DNA of 64,000 nt from UBA952 sp044361535 (GCA_044361535.1 JBIKIQ010000002.1:62001-126000), one strand, 5' to 3'; positions 7,570 to 16,170 are shown, counted from the first letter of the stretch. Made by a program: numbers and translations. The notes: generated by a model not told the origin, from the letters alone.

Positions 7570-8175
7570 CTAATTCGTTTCGAAAAACCCCTCCATCTCA
7601 TCCAAAGCGGAAACACCAATTTGATTATTATTCCAAAGTTTGACTGCTTTGCCTTTTTCTGAAAGAACAAAGCAAGGGTAGGTGCCCTGCACAAGTTCGC
7701 TTATTTTTTCTGTGTCATGACGTTGGATCGATTTAAACTCTTTTGGCAAAACTTTTAAAATAGCAGTATTGGAAGGCAGTGTGTCTTGTGTGGAAACCCA
7801 GTAATTAATGGGGATATGTGGATTGCGTTCTTTGATTTTTTTCATTAACAAGATTGATTGATAACAATAGGGGCAATTGGGCAATACAACAACGGTTAAC
7901 GAGCGGTTTGATGGAAAGACAAGTGTACTTTTAGAAGTTGTACCCTGACTTGTAAAGTCTCCCTCATAAATGGGAAAAAATGAAAAGTACAAGGTAAAAG
8001 GTGCAACGAAAATCACAGATAAGAAAACTACTTTCAACCAAATTTGTTTGAATTTAATCCTTTTCAAAAAGTAAATCAAAAATGCTCCTAAAAGGATGCA
8101 AATCAGATAGGGCAAAGCTTTGGATAGAGACCAACTAAAGCCAAAGTCAAGAAAAAAGTAATCGAGTTTATTCAT
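7570..8175 (-). CDS. Membrane-anchored thioredoxin-like protein (CPYC)
   Basis: This 201-residue protein has two N-terminal membrane segments (about 20-38, LPYLICILLGAFLIYF, and 49-67, VVFLSVIFVAPFTLYF). They are followed by a soluble thioredoxin/glutaredoxin-like domain with a C101-P-Y-C104 redox motif and the expected cis-Pro region (GTYPCFVL). It probably carries out thiol-disulfide exchange on the outer face of the inner membrane. It lies downstream, on the same strand, of a small lipoprotein with four extra cysteines, a conceivable substrate, although a hairpin separates them. The exact subfamily is uncertain. Confidence 0.7.
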   Translation of the reverse strand: MNKLDYFFLDFGFSWSLSKALPYLICILLGAFLIYFLKRIKFKQIWLKVVFLSVIFVAPFTLYFSFFPIYEGDFTSQGTTSKSTLVFPSNRSLTVVVLPNCPYCYQSILLMKKIKERNPHIPINYWVSTQDTLPSNTAILKVLPKEFKSIQRHDTEKISELVQGTYPCFVLSEKGKAVKLWNNNQIGVSALDEMEGFFETN

Positions 8176-8176
8176 G

Positions 8177-8201
8177 AAAAAAAAGGGGCTAGTGCCCCTT
8201 T
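8177..8201 (-). terminator. Terminator after small Cys lipoprotein
   Basis: Read on the minus strand, AAAGGGGC and GCCCCTTT form an 8-bp stem around a 4-base loop, followed by eight T's. It lies directly after the stop of the lipoprotein gene at 8208. On the plus strand a T-run also follows (8203-8209), so it could act both ways. Confidence 0.7.
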
Positions 8202-8207
8202 GTTTTT

Positions 8208-8411
8208 TTATTGTAATTCACAATCTACAGTTACGCCTAATGCACTTCCGTCACCACTGTCACATTCAACTTTAGCGTCAGATTTTGTCATGTCTGGAAT
8301 TGTTGTAGACGAAGATCCACCAATAGATGAAGTACACGTGCAAGTCCAATCTTTTTTGCAAGATGCCAACGTTAAAAGCGCGAAAGCACCAAATAAAATT
8401 ACTTTTTTCAT
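8208..8411 (-). CDS. Small Cys-containing lipoprotein
   Basis: This 67-residue protein starts at ATG 8411 (KKVILFGAFALLTLASC, lipidated Cys18). The mature part holds Cys24, Cys26, Cys50 and Cys64, enough for two disulfides, and is rich in Ser, Thr and Gly. No known family was recognised. An upstream in-frame start would add eight residues ahead of a good signal peptide and is unlikely. It is transcribed divergently from tadA. Confidence 0.6.
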   Translation of the reverse strand: MKKVILFGAFALLTLASCKKDWTCTCTSSIGGSSSTTIPDMTKSDAKVECDSGDGSALGVTVDCELQ

Positions 8412-8432
8412 GAGTTTTACATTTAATTTAGT

Positions 8433-8440
8433 CAAATATA
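8433..8440 (-). promoter_or_regulatory. -7 box for small lipoprotein gene
   Basis: On the minus strand this reads TATATTTG, an exact TAnnTTTG element, 21 bases ahead of the lipoprotein start codon. No clear -33 TTG is visible at the usual distance. Confidence 0.45.
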
Positions 8441-8460
8441 ATTCATTTTTTGAAAATTGC

Positions 8461-8490
8461 TTGCGGTATAATTCAAATTAAATAATTTTG
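8461..8490 (+). promoter_or_regulatory. Consensus Bacteroidota promoter for tadA
   Basis: TTG (8461-8463), exactly 19 bases, then TAATTTTG (8483-8490) match the Bacteroidota consensus TTG-N19-TAnnTTTG without mismatch. The tadA ATG follows at 8502, so the transcript leader would be only a few bases long. Confidence 0.75.
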
Positions 8491-8501
8491 ACCAAAAGAA
8501 T

Positions 8502-8948
8502 ATGATTTCTCCTTACAACGACGAGTATTTTATGCGCCAAGCCCTTCTGGAGGCCCACAAGGCTTTTGATTTGGATGAGGTTCCTGTAGGGGCAGTGGTT
8601 ATTGCGAATAACAAAATTATTGCTCGTGCACACAACTTAACTGAAAAGTTAAATGATGTAACGGCACACGCTGAAATACAAGCTATAACGGCTGCCTCAG
8701 AATACTTGGGAGCCAAGTATTTGACAGGGTGCACGTTGTATGTTACTCTCGAACCTTGCGTCATGTGCGGAGGCGCTTTGTATTGGTCACAAATCGATAA
8801 AGTAGTTTTTGCTGCGCGCGATGAAAAACGCGGGGCGAGTAAAATTTCAGATTCAATTTACCATCCCAAAACATTGGTAACAAATGGGCTTTTAGCGGAA
8901 GAATCTGCAAGGCTATTGAAAGATTTCTTTGCAAAAAAACGAAGTTGA
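8502..8948 (+). CDS. tadA: tRNA-specific adenosine deaminase TadA
   Basis: This 148-residue zinc deaminase converts A34 to inosine in the tRNA-Arg(ACG) wobble position. The zinc site is visible as His56-Ala-Glu58 (THAE-type, here TAHAEIQA) and P-C86-V-M-C89. Length and sequence fit TadA rather than a guanine or cytosine deaminase (EVPVGAVV, LEPCVMCGGALYWSQ). It has its own consensus promoter and is monocistronic, with a gap of 84 bases before the next gene. Confidence 0.95.
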   Translation: MISPYNDEYFMRQALLEAHKAFDLDEVPVGAVVIANNKIIARAHNLTEKLNDVTAHAEIQAITAASEYLGAKYLTGCTLYVTLEPCVMCGGALYWSQIDKVVFAARDEKRGASKISDSIYHPKTLVTNGLLAEESARLLKDFFAKKRS

Positions 8949-9032
8949 GTATTTGATTGTTCTGTGAATAACTATTCTAAACCCGTTGTTCCTAAAATTG
9001 ATATTCTGTCTATTTTTGTTTGACAAAATGTA

Positions 9033-9932
9033 ATGATGATTTCAATTAATCCCAAAGAATTACCCGTTCAAAAAGTGCATCAATATTTGCTTGGAGCAAT
9101 TGGTCCGAGACCCATAGCGTTTGCTTCCACGGTTGATGCAGAAGGAAAGCCAAATTTGGCTCCGTTCAGTTTTTTCAATGTGTTTAGTGCAAATCCACCC
9201 ATTTTAATTTTTTCACCTGCCCGTTCAGGTAGGTTAAATACAACAAAAGACACGTATAACAATGTGAAGGTGGTTCCTGAAGTGGTGATAAATGTGGTGA
9301 ATTACGATATCGTTCAACAAATGAGTTTGGCAAGTTCGCCATACGCACCTGGGGTTGATGAATTTGAAAAATCGGGTTTTACCAAATTGCCATCAGAAAC
9401 CATTCAACCCAATCGTGTAGGGGAGTCTCCGGTTCAATTTGAATGCAAAGTAAATCAAGTAGTTGAATTAGGAACAGAGGGTGGGGCAGGAAATCTGATA
9501 ATTTGTGAGGTGACAAGAATTCACATCAACGAAGACGTTTTGGATGAAAATGGAATGATTGATCAGCATAAAATTGACTTAGTTTCAAGAATGGGGGGGG
9601 ATTGGTATTGTCGAGCTGATTCAACTTCAATGTTCGAGGTTAAAAAACCTATTACAACTTGTGGAATTGGGTTTGATCAGTTACCAATAGACATTTTAAA
9701 TTCAAAAGTGTTTACAAAAAATGATCTTGGTCAATTAGCTGGTATTGAGGAGCTACCGAACGAAACAGATGTGAATGAATACAAATTACTTGAGTTAAGT
9801 GATTTATTTGTATCTTTAGAAGATGATGCTGAAAAGTTGGAAAATGAACTTCACAAACAAGCGGCAATTTTATTGAAAGAAAACAAACTACAAGAGGCTT
9901 GGTTAACTCTCTTGGCATTTAATAATGGATAA
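9033..9932 (+). CDS. Flavin reductase family protein (FMN split barrel)
   Basis: This 299-residue protein has an N-terminal flavin-reductase-like split-barrel domain (about 1-200: LLGAIGPRPIAFASTVD, NLAPFSFFNVFSANPP, ICEVTRIHI) that binds FMN. The C-terminal 90 residues (from about KPITTCGIGFDQLP) are an extension typical of Bacteroidota homologues. It starts with ATG-ATG. A -7-like TATTTTTG is at 9011-9018. The physiological substrate is not evident. It is followed after 13 bases by the DUF3127 gene and may be co-transcribed with it. Confidence 0.85.
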   Translation: MMISINPKELPVQKVHQYLLGAIGPRPIAFASTVDAEGKPNLAPFSFFNVFSANPPILIFSPARSGRLNTTKDTYNNVKVVPEVVINVVNYDIVQQMSLASSPYAPGVDEFEKSGFTKLPSETIQPNRVGESPVQFECKVNQVVELGTEGGAGNLIICEVTRIHINEDVLDENGMIDQHKIDLVSRMGGDWYCRADSTSMFEVKKPITTCGIGFDQLPIDILNSKVFTKNDLGQLAGIEELPNETDVNEYKLLELSDLFVSLEDDAEKLENELHKQAAILLKENKLQEAWLTLLAFNNG

Positions 9933-9945
9933 ATAAAAAAATAAT

Positions 9946-10338
9946 ATGTTTAAGATTACAGGTACAATTAAAGTTTTGAACCCAACGGTTCAAGTTTCAG
10001 AAAAATTTACAAAAAGAGAATTTGTATTAACCGAAAACACAAGTCAGTATCCACAAGATATTTTGTTTCAGGCTGTTCAAGATAGATGTGCACTTTTAGA
10101 TGGGATGAATGTGGGTGAACAAATTGAAGTTTCATTTAATTTGCGTGGAAGAGAGTGGACAAGTCCTCAAGGAGAAGTAAAGTATTTCAATTCGTTAGAT
10201 GCATGGAGAATTGACAAAATGGGTCAAGGAATGCCAGCTGGAGGTCCTTCCAATATGGATTTAAATGCGGTTCCTTCTTCCAATTCTGTTGATGCATTGC
10301 TTACAGCCAATGATGAGACGGATGACCTTCCATTCTAA
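9946..10338 (+). CDS. DUF3127 domain protein (OB-fold-like)
   Basis: This 130-residue protein matches the Bacteroidota family DUF3127: ITGTIKVLNPTVQVSEKFTKREFVL, a Q-D-R-C core, and FNLRGREW-TSPQGEVKYFNSLDAWRI. The pattern resembles small single-stranded nucleic-acid-binding OB folds, but no function is established. The C-terminus is acidic and flexible (NDETDDLPF), reminiscent of the acidic tip of SSB proteins, which is only an analogy. It lies 13 bases after the flavin reductase. Confidence 0.8.
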   Translation: MFKITGTIKVLNPTVQVSEKFTKREFVLTENTSQYPQDILFQAVQDRCALLDGMNVGEQIEVSFNLRGREWTSPQGEVKYFNSLDAWRIDKMGQGMPAGGPSNMDLNAVPSSNSVDALLTANDETDDLPF

Positions 10339-10342
10339 TCAA

Positions 10343-11440
10343 ATGAAAAAAGCACTATTCTCTCTGTTTCTGTTTGTTTTAATAGCGAACGTAAACACAA
10401 CTTCATCGCAAATAACTCTTACCGAAAATGATTTTGCTTCACCTGGAGATACCGTTCGTATTAGTCAAACAGATCAAACTTCAACCGATTATTCGCTTAC
10501 TGGATCAGCATTTACGTGGGATTTTTCAAATTTAGTAGCAAATAGTCAGTTTTTAAGAGAATTTACGTCCATAGGATTTAGTCCGGTTCAATTGACATTT
10601 GGAATAGCTGCCCCTCAACAGTACCAGGCATCGTATTTCATTCCTGAAAATGCATTGCCTCTTGATCAGGTAAATGGGTTTTTACCGGTTACATTATCAG
10701 ACCCAAGATCTTATCAAAAATCGACAAGTGATTCTATAACTAAAGTTGGATATTCAATAAAAATTGAAGGTTTTGATGTTGCCTTTAAATCAGATACAAT
10801 CGAAACGAAATATAAGTTTCCAATGAACTACCAACAAGTATTTACCACCAAAGGATACACGTTGATTGATTTAAGTCCAGCGGCTGATTTTAAAGTAAAG
10901 CAGCTCAGATATGTTACAAGTACCGTTGATGGTTATGGTCAATTAATACTTCCATTTGGAACGTTTGATGTATTGCGTGTTAAAAGAGAAATTAACGAAA
11001 TAGACTCCATTTATCAATCGTTTTTTGGAGCACCTTCATGGTTTGGAGCTCCGCCTTTTCAGACTACGGAATACGAGTGGATCGCTCAAAATAAAAAGGA
11101 TGTGTTGTTGAAAATTGTAGTAAACAATGCCAATGGAACCGATCAAATTCAAGCGATAGAATACCAGGATATTTATTTGGGATTAGATGCTGGATTGAAT
11201 GAAAGTGATTTTAACGTTTCGGCTTTTCCAAATCCTACAGCGGACGAAATACAAATAAATTCAGCATCAGTTTTGAAAAGCATTAGTGTCGTTGATTCAA
11301 AAGGCATTACCTTAGAAAAAAAGTCACAGGTGAATTCAACAACATTCACTGTCGATTTGAAAACCTATTCAACAGGTATCTATTTTTTAAGACTCGAAAG
11401 TACTTCTGGTACTAAAATCATACGAGTAACTAAAAACTAA
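10343..11440 (+). CDS. T9SS type A sorting-domain secreted protein
   Basis: The start at ATG 10343 places a signal peptide (KKALFSLFLFVLIANVNTTSSQ) at the N-terminus; longer in-frame versions would bury it inside the preceding gene. The mature protein is about 340 residues, beta-rich and without a recognised catalytic domain. The last 80 residues form a T9SS sorting domain (AFPNPTADEIQIN, ending GIYFLRLESTSGTKIIRVTKN). The product is exported through the type IX system to the surface or medium. Only 4 bases separate it from the DUF3127 gene. Confidence 0.8.
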   Translation: MKKALFSLFLFVLIANVNTTSSQITLTENDFASPGDTVRISQTDQTSTDYSLTGSAFTWDFSNLVANSQFLREFTSIGFSPVQLTFGIAAPQQYQASYFIPENALPLDQVNGFLPVTLSDPRSYQKSTSDSITKVGYSIKIEGFDVAFKSDTIETKYKFPMNYQQVFTTKGYTLIDLSPAADFKVKQLRYVTSTVDGYGQLILPFGTFDVLRVKREINEIDSIYQSFFGAPSWFGAPPFQTTEYEWIAQNKKDVLLKIVVNNANGTDQIQAIEYQDIYLGLDAGLNESDFNVSAFPNPTADEIQINSASVLKSISVVDSKGITLEKKSQVNSTTFTVDLKTYSTGIYFLRLESTSGTKIIRVTKN

Positions 11441-11444
11441 TCCG

Positions 11445-11452
11445 TAAATTTG
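11445..11452 (+). promoter_or_regulatory. -7 box of rnpB
   Basis: TAAATTTG is an exact TAnnTTTG element, ending 5 bases before the predicted 5' end of RNase P RNA. That is the right distance for its start site. It lies just past the stop of the preceding gene. No clear -33 TTG was found. Confidence 0.55.
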
Positions 11453-11457
11453 TATTA

Positions 11458-11841
11458 GGCAAATCAGTCTATCGCTGTTTTGAGTAATCAAGAGAGAGGA
11501 AAGTCCGGGCAGTATAGAGCGTCGTACTTCCTAACGGGAAGGTCTTACAGGTTCAAGCTTGTGGGAACAGAAAGTGCCGCAGAAAGGAAAACTACCTTGA
11601 CAGGTTCGCTTTGTCAGGGAAAAGGTGAAAAGGTGGAGTAAGAGCCCACCGCGTTTTTGGTGACAAGAACGGCAAGGTAAACCTTACGAACTGAAAGACC
11701 AAATATACCGAGGCTTGAGGGTTGCTCGCCTAATCTCGGAGGGTAGGTTGCTTGAGGCTGATGGTGACGTCAGTCCTAGATAAATGATAGACTACTGAGC
11801 TGCGTGCAGCGAAGGATACAGAACCCGGCTTATGATTTGCC
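11458..11841 (+). ncRNA. rnpB: RNase P RNA, bacterial class A
   Basis: This is the catalytic RNA of RNase P, which trims the 5' leader of pre-tRNAs. The universal 5' core GAGGAAAGTCCGGGC is at 11496-11510 and the matching 3' strand ACAGAACCCGGCTTA at 11818-11832, together forming helix P4. The ends pair as P1: GGCAAATCA (11458-11466) with TGATTTGCC (11833-11841). The conserved AGAAAGTGCCGCAGAAA segment is present at about 11567. A run of ten T's follows immediately, giving a 3' end at about 11841-11851. The length of about 384 nt fits class A. Confidence 0.95.
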
Positions 11842-11851
11842 TTTTTTTTTT
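11842..11851 (+). terminator. T10 run ending rnpB
   Basis: Ten consecutive T's follow the P1 3' strand of RNase P RNA and probably mark transcript termination. Confidence 0.6.
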
Positions 11852-11862
11852 AATCTTTTCAT

Positions 11863-12540
11863 ATGATTTTGCAACTAGTACAACAACTTGAATTAGAGTT
11901 TGAAAAAAATCAAAATGAATTTGAGGCAGAAGGAATGTCTCGCTACATGAAAAATCGATTTACGTATTTTGGAGTTAAAAAACCAACACGGGCCTTAATC
12001 CAAAAAGAGTGGTTTTCAATTATCCCAAAGGATTTTACGCAGGAAAATAAACGAGAATTAGTTCTTGAATTATGGCAAAAAGAACAACGTGAATTTCAAT
12101 ATGTGGCAATAGATTATTTGGTGAAATGGAAAGATAAGGAGCTTTTATTGGAAGATTACGAGTTCATTGAATTTCTACTTACCAATCAATCTTGGTGGGA
12201 TTCAGTTGATGCCTTGGCAAGTAATTTCCTTGGACGCTATTTGCGGTTAATTCCAAGTCAGCGAGAAATCGTAGTTAAATCTTGGCGTAAAAGCGAAAAC
12301 CTGTGGCTTAGACGATCTTGTTTGATTTTTCAACTTCGTTATAAATCACAAACAAATTTTGAACTTTTAAAAAGCCTCATATTAGAGTTCAAGCATGAGA
12401 AAGAGTTTTTTATTCAAAAGGCAATCGGATGGTCTTTGCGGGAGTATGCCAAAACAAATCAAGTATCAGTTAGGAATTTTGTGGAGGAATCAGGTATTCA
12501 AGGATTAGCAAAACGAGAAGCACTGAAACACATTGGTTAG
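11863..12540 (+). CDS. DNA alkylation repair protein, AlkD-like
   Basis: This 225-residue, all-helical HEAT-like-repeat protein belongs to the AlkD DNA glycosylase family, which removes positively charged 3- and 7-alkylpurines. Family motifs visible are FTYFGVKKPTRALIQK, TNQSWWDSVDALAS, WRKSENLWLRRSCLIFQL and FIQKAIGWSLREYAKTN. Length matches AlkD (about 230). It starts 12 bases after the rnpB T-run. It converges with the hydrolase gene, and the two stop codons overlap (12537-12540). Confidence 0.85.
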   Translation: MILQLVQQLELEFEKNQNEFEAEGMSRYMKNRFTYFGVKKPTRALIQKEWFSIIPKDFTQENKRELVLELWQKEQREFQYVAIDYLVKWKDKELLLEDYEFIEFLLTNQSWWDSVDALASNFLGRYLRLIPSQREIVVKSWRKSENLWLRRSCLIFQLRYKSQTNFELLKSLILEFKHEKEFFIQKAIGWSLREYAKTNQVSVRNFVEESGIQGLAKREALKHIG

Positions 12541-13280
12541 GAGAAAACCTCCATTAAAATCCTAAAAACCTCTTCTGATTGCTCAATGTGTGCCATGTGC
12601 CCGGCATTTTCAATGACAAATAGATTTTCATCAGACTTTAATTGACTCTTGATAAAATCAGTATCAACGAGCTTGTCTAACTTTCCGTGAATAATAAAAT
12701 ATTCAGTTTGATTTTCAGATACTTCCCTTGTATAATCATTGCGCTCCCGCATCGCAAGTGCTGAATAAGCAATGGATTCGGGTGCCATTTTTAATGCTTC
12801 TTCTATCAATACATCAATTTCTTCTGCGTGATTTTCAGGCTTTCCAAACAAATTAGGAATCGCCTCATGAATGAACATTTTCTTTGCCTTAAAAGCAATT
12901 TCAGCCACCCGAATTCTATCTTTTTTCTTTTGCTCCGTGTCCTCCCAAAAATTTGAGTTTACTAAAACAGCCTTTTCACATCGTGAATCCATTTCTTTCA
13001 GCTTCAGACTTACATATCCTCCCATGGAATGACCAATTACAGAATAAGAATCAATCTCAAGAAAATTCAAAACTTTAAGCACTTCCTTTGCCATAAAATC
13101 TATGCTCGGGCTTTCTGAATTATCTGTTAAAGCTGATTTTCCGTGACCGGGTAAATCAATAAAAATAGATTGTGCGTTCAGTTGATTTAACTGAAGAAAT
13201 GACCACATGGAACTCGATTCCAAAAATCCATGCAAAAAAACTAATGTTTTACCTTTTCCTTCAACCGTAAAATGTAACAC
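12537..13280 (-). CDS. Alpha/beta-hydrolase
   Basis: This 247-residue alpha/beta-hydrolase fold protein has an oxyanion-hole HGFLESSSMW, a nucleophile elbow GHSMGGY, an Asp (HGKLDKLVD) and the final His (ENAGHMAHIE). It resembles esterases of the BioH/MenH-like group, but the substrate cannot be told from the sequence. It sits 2 bases downstream of the aminopeptidase P gene on the same strand, so the two are probably co-transcribed. Confidence 0.85.
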   Translation of the reverse strand: MLHFTVEGKGKTLVFLHGFLESSSMWSFLQLNQLNAQSIFIDLPGHGKSALTDNSESPSIDFMAKEVLKVLNFLEIDSYSVIGHSMGGYVSLKLKEMDSRCEKAVLVNSNFWEDTEQKKKDRIRVAEIAFKAKKMFIHEAIPNLFGKPENHAEEIDVLIEEALKMAPESIAYSALAMRERNDYTREVSENQTEYFIIHGKLDKLVDTDFIKSQLKSDENLFVIENAGHMAHIEQSEEVFRILMEVFS

Positions 13281-13282
13281 GA

Positions 13283-14575
13283 TTATGAATTCATTAGGTC
13301 CTCAATCTCCTCAGGTAGGAGTGGAATATCTTTCATTAAATTGAACGGTTCTCCTTTTTCTTGAACAACTAAATCATCTTCAAGTCTTATTCCTAATCCC
13401 TCTTCGGGTATGTAGATTCCTGGTTCGCAAGTAAATACCATCCCTGCTTGAATCGGCTCATTCCAGAGTCCAACATCATGCGTATCAAGTCCGAGGAAAT
13501 GGGATGTTCCATGCATGAAATACTTTTTGTAAGCCGGCCATTCTGGGTTTTGATTTTTAATATCATCAAGTGAAATTAATTTCAGATTAACTAATTGTTC
13601 TTCCATCAATAAACCAACTTGCTTGTGATATTCTGCCATGATTATTCCTGGAACTAATAACTTTTGAGCTTCCGTTTTTACATGTAAAACAGCGTTGTAA
13701 ACTTCTTTTTGGCGCGTTGTGAAACGCCCATTTACTGGAATACATCTTGTTAAATCAGAAGCGTAGTTGGCATATTCTGCACCAACATCTAACAAAATCA
13801 CATCGCCATCTTTGCATTGCTGATTGTTTTCGATGTAATGGAGAACACAGGCATTTTTTCCAGAGGCAACGATCGGTGTATATGCAAACCCTTTGGAACG
13901 ATTGCGTAAAAATTCATGTGCTAACTCAGCTTCAATTTCGTATTCCCATACACCCGGTTTGATGAATTGCAATAATCTTCTAACTCCAGCCTCCGTAATT
14001 TTACAGGCTTTTTGCATCAATTCGAGCTCAATTGATTCTTTGATTGATCGAATTTTATGTAGTATGGGAGCTGATTTCAACACTTGATGCGCTGGGAAAT
14101 CTTGTCTTACCTTTTTTATGAAGCGATCTTCTCTTGTTTCGACTTCTGTATTGGCTCTCAAATGCTCATTGGTATTTAGGTAAATTCCATGAGCCTCGGC
14201 CATCATTTGTTTAAAAATCGTTGGAAATTGTTGCAGCCAATAAACCGTTTTAATTCCTGAAGTGTCAAATGCAGCTTGTTTAGTGAGTTTCTCTCCCTCC
14301 CAAATAGCAATGTGTTCGCTCGTTTCTTTTAAGAATAACACTTCACGATGAGCAGGATTCGTACTATCTGGAAAAAGTACTAAAATTGATTCTTCTTGAT
14401 CAACACCGGATAGGTATAAAATGTCTCTGTGTTGTTGAAAAGGCATGGTGCTATCCGCACTTATTGGATAAATATCGTTAGAATTAAATACAGCAAGTGT
14501 ATTTTTTTCCATTCTATGAGTGAATTTTTGTCTGTTTTGCACATAAAGTGAGCTGTCTATTCGATCGTATTTCAT
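13283..14575 (-). CDS. Xaa-Pro aminopeptidase P (M24B)
   Basis: This 430-residue metallopeptidase removes N-terminal residues that precede proline. An N-terminal aminopeptidase-P domain (about 1-170; QHRDILYLSGVDQEES) is followed by the pita-bread catalytic domain. It has LLDVGAEYANYASDLTR (two Asp metal ligands), HGTSHFLGLDTHDVG (metal His and substrate-binding region), EPGIYI and IRLEDDLVV (metal Glu). Length is normal for the cytosolic enzyme. It leads a two-gene unit with the hydrolase. Confidence 0.92.
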   Translation of the reverse strand: MKYDRIDSSLYVQNRQKFTHRMEKNTLAVFNSNDIYPISADSTMPFQQHRDILYLSGVDQEESILVLFPDSTNPAHREVLFLKETSEHIAIWEGEKLTKQAAFDTSGIKTVYWLQQFPTIFKQMMAEAHGIYLNTNEHLRANTEVETREDRFIKKVRQDFPAHQVLKSAPILHKIRSIKESIELELMQKACKITEAGVRRLLQFIKPGVWEYEIEAELAHEFLRNRSKGFAYTPIVASGKNACVLHYIENNQQCKDGDVILLDVGAEYANYASDLTRCIPVNGRFTTRQKEVYNAVLHVKTEAQKLLVPGIIMAEYHKQVGLLMEEQLVNLKLISLDDIKNQNPEWPAYKKYFMHGTSHFLGLDTHDVGLWNEPIQAGMVFTCEPGIYIPEEGLGIRLEDDLVVQEKGEPFNLMKDIPLLPEEIEDLMNS

Positions 14576-14663
14576 ACCTTGATTTTAAAAGCTAAAATTA
14601 CACAAAGTTTTGAATGGAGTGAAAGAAAATGAAAGAATGAGTTTAGCATAAAACCTTCAAAAC

Positions 14664-15488
14664 TTAATTCTTAGTTTTCACTGCGAGAAAGAATTTTTCA
14701 AGAATTTTTAAATTATCCGAGTCTTGAATGTAATAACGTTCCGGATGCCATTGAACCCCTAATACAAAGGAAGTTCTTTGAGAATCATCATTTTCGATTC
14801 CTTCAATAATTCCACCGGGACTTTTTGCAGAAATTTTAAGTGTTTTGCCAAGTTCTCCCACACATTGGTGGTGAAAGGAATTAACAAGAATAGTTTTTTT
14901 TGGACCAAAACACTCCGATAATTTAGTATTCTCTGAAATGGTAACATTATGATAGACATCCTTTTTTCGTTTAGGATCTCTGTGCTTTTCGCTTTTCATT
15001 GCAGGTGAACAGAAGGATGGTATATCCACGCAAAGCGCACCACCAAAATAAATATTAATAAACTGCATTCCTCTACAAATTCCTAGAATTGGCATTGATG
15101 AACTGTCTGCCCATCGCAATAGAGCAAATTCAATTGTATCTCTATTTTCATCAATATCGCAATACTTTTTGAGTTCACCTTTATTAAAACGAGCAGGGTG
15201 GATATCTAGACCGCCAAGCAAGAGCAGCCCTGAACATTTTTTAAGAAGACTATCTCTTTCATCGAATTTAACATTCATAAAATCAACAAACTCAACATCT
15301 GAAGAGATTTCTTTGGAGTAAGCAATTGTATTTTTGTTTAAGCGAGCGGTAGCAACAAAAATTTTATTTTGAGAAAATAGGCTGAGCGCAGTATTCATTA
15401 CTACAAGCAAAGCATAAAAACGAACTTTTATAATAAATATCTTTGTACGTAGAGGCTTGCAGAACATTGCAAATCGGCTTTGTATCAA
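14664..15488 (-). CDS. Class I glutamine amidotransferase-like (gamma-glutamyl-GABA hydrolase family)
   Basis: This 274-residue protein of the peptidase C26/PuuD type has GLLLLGGLDIHPARFN, the nucleophile motif GICRGMQ (Cys138), HHQCV and VLGVQWHPE (catalytic His-Glu). PuuD-type enzymes hydrolyse gamma-glutamyl amides. Unusually, residues 8-40 (KPLRTKIFIIKVR then FYALLVVMNTALSLFSQ) look like a signal peptide with the SQ cleavage site common in this phylum, so the enzyme may be exported. If the start is instead Met31, the protein is shorter and the signal weaker. It lies 5 bases after the DinB gene on the same strand. Confidence 0.75.
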   Translation of the reverse strand: MIQSRFAMFCKPLRTKIFIIKVRFYALLVVMNTALSLFSQNKIFVATARLNKNTIAYSKEISSDVEFVDFMNVKFDERDSLLKKCSGLLLLGGLDIHPARFNKGELKKYCDIDENRDTIEFALLRWADSSSMPILGICRGMQFINIYFGGALCVDIPSFCSPAMKSEKHRDPKRKKDVYHNVTISENTKLSECFGPKKTILVNSFHHQCVGELGKTLKISAKSPGGIIEGIENDDSQRTSFVLGVQWHPERYYIQDSDNLKILEKFFLAVKTKN

Positions 15489-15493
15489 CTAAT

Positions 15494-15985
15494 TTATGCA
15501 GTTTGCATTGTATCGAAACTGTATCCATAAACCGCAGGGTTTTTACCACCCATTGGTCTAATGTAAACGCTTAATTGACCTCTGTGGTGAATAACGTCAT
15601 TTAAGAAAAACCACATCATCGCCCCTCTAGGAATAGTTGCAAACATTTTTCCGGCTATCAAAAAATCCACAGGAGTGGTATTAAATGATTCCTCTGAAAT
15701 GCCATCAAGAATTTCTAAAGCTTTATTCCAATAAAGTTTTAATTTCTCAGCACCCTCGCCAATAGTATTAAATGGTAATTCTAGACACTCATCACATGTT
15801 CTTTCGGTAAGAATCACTCCAAAATCATACGCGTGTGCAATGATATGTTCCGCAATTTCGTAGGCACTTCTACTATTTGGATGAGGACGGTAGTCCAATT
15901 GATCTGCAGGTAAGGCTGATATTATATCAAATGTAGCTTGAAATTCATTTTTTAAACAAGACTTAAAAAATTCTAAATTATTCAT
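15494..15985 (-). CDS. DinB-family protein
   Basis: This 163-residue four-helix DinB/YfiT-like metal-binding protein carries candidate metal ligands His47 and His51 (AEHIIAHAYDF) and His133-His134 (NDVIHHRGQLSVYIR). The family includes thiol-dependent transferases and hydrolases of unknown substrate as well as damage-inducible proteins. It precedes the amidotransferase-like gene and is probably co-transcribed. Homology is clear from the VIHHRGQ motif, but the function is not. Confidence 0.82.
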   Translation of the reverse strand: MNNLEFFKSCLKNEFQATFDIISALPADQLDYRPHPNSRSAYEIAEHIIAHAYDFGVILTERTCDECLELPFNTIGEGAEKLKLYWNKALEILDGISEESFNTTPVDFLIAGKMFATIPRGAMMWFFLNDVIHHRGQLSVYIRPMGGKNPAVYGYSFDTMQTA

Positions 15986-16170
15986 TTTGAAAAGGTTTTG
16001 TTAAAATTAATATTAAAAAGTTAAATATATCAATTTTTTAGATAGTAATTAAGGGCACCTTCAAAATAGATACTTTTCATATTTGCATAAAAATTCTTAG
16101 AACCAACTAAGTAGTTCTACGTATAACCTAATAATAGATTTACAGTATAAGGACCAAAGACAATTATTTC

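Noticed and set aside
8200..8481. Plus-strand reading frame of 93 codons opposite the small lipoprotein gene
   Set aside because: It is antisense to a gene with a clear lipoprotein signal, -7 box and terminator, and its own protein has no recognisable features.
10265..10342. Longer start for the T9SS protein
   Set aside because: It lies inside the DUF3127 gene and would place the signal peptide internally.
11458..11841. tmRNA or other structured RNA instead of RNase P RNA
   Set aside because: The GAGGAAAGTCC core, the matching 3' strand and P1 pairing are specific to RNase P RNA, and no tag-reading frame or tRNA-like ends are present.
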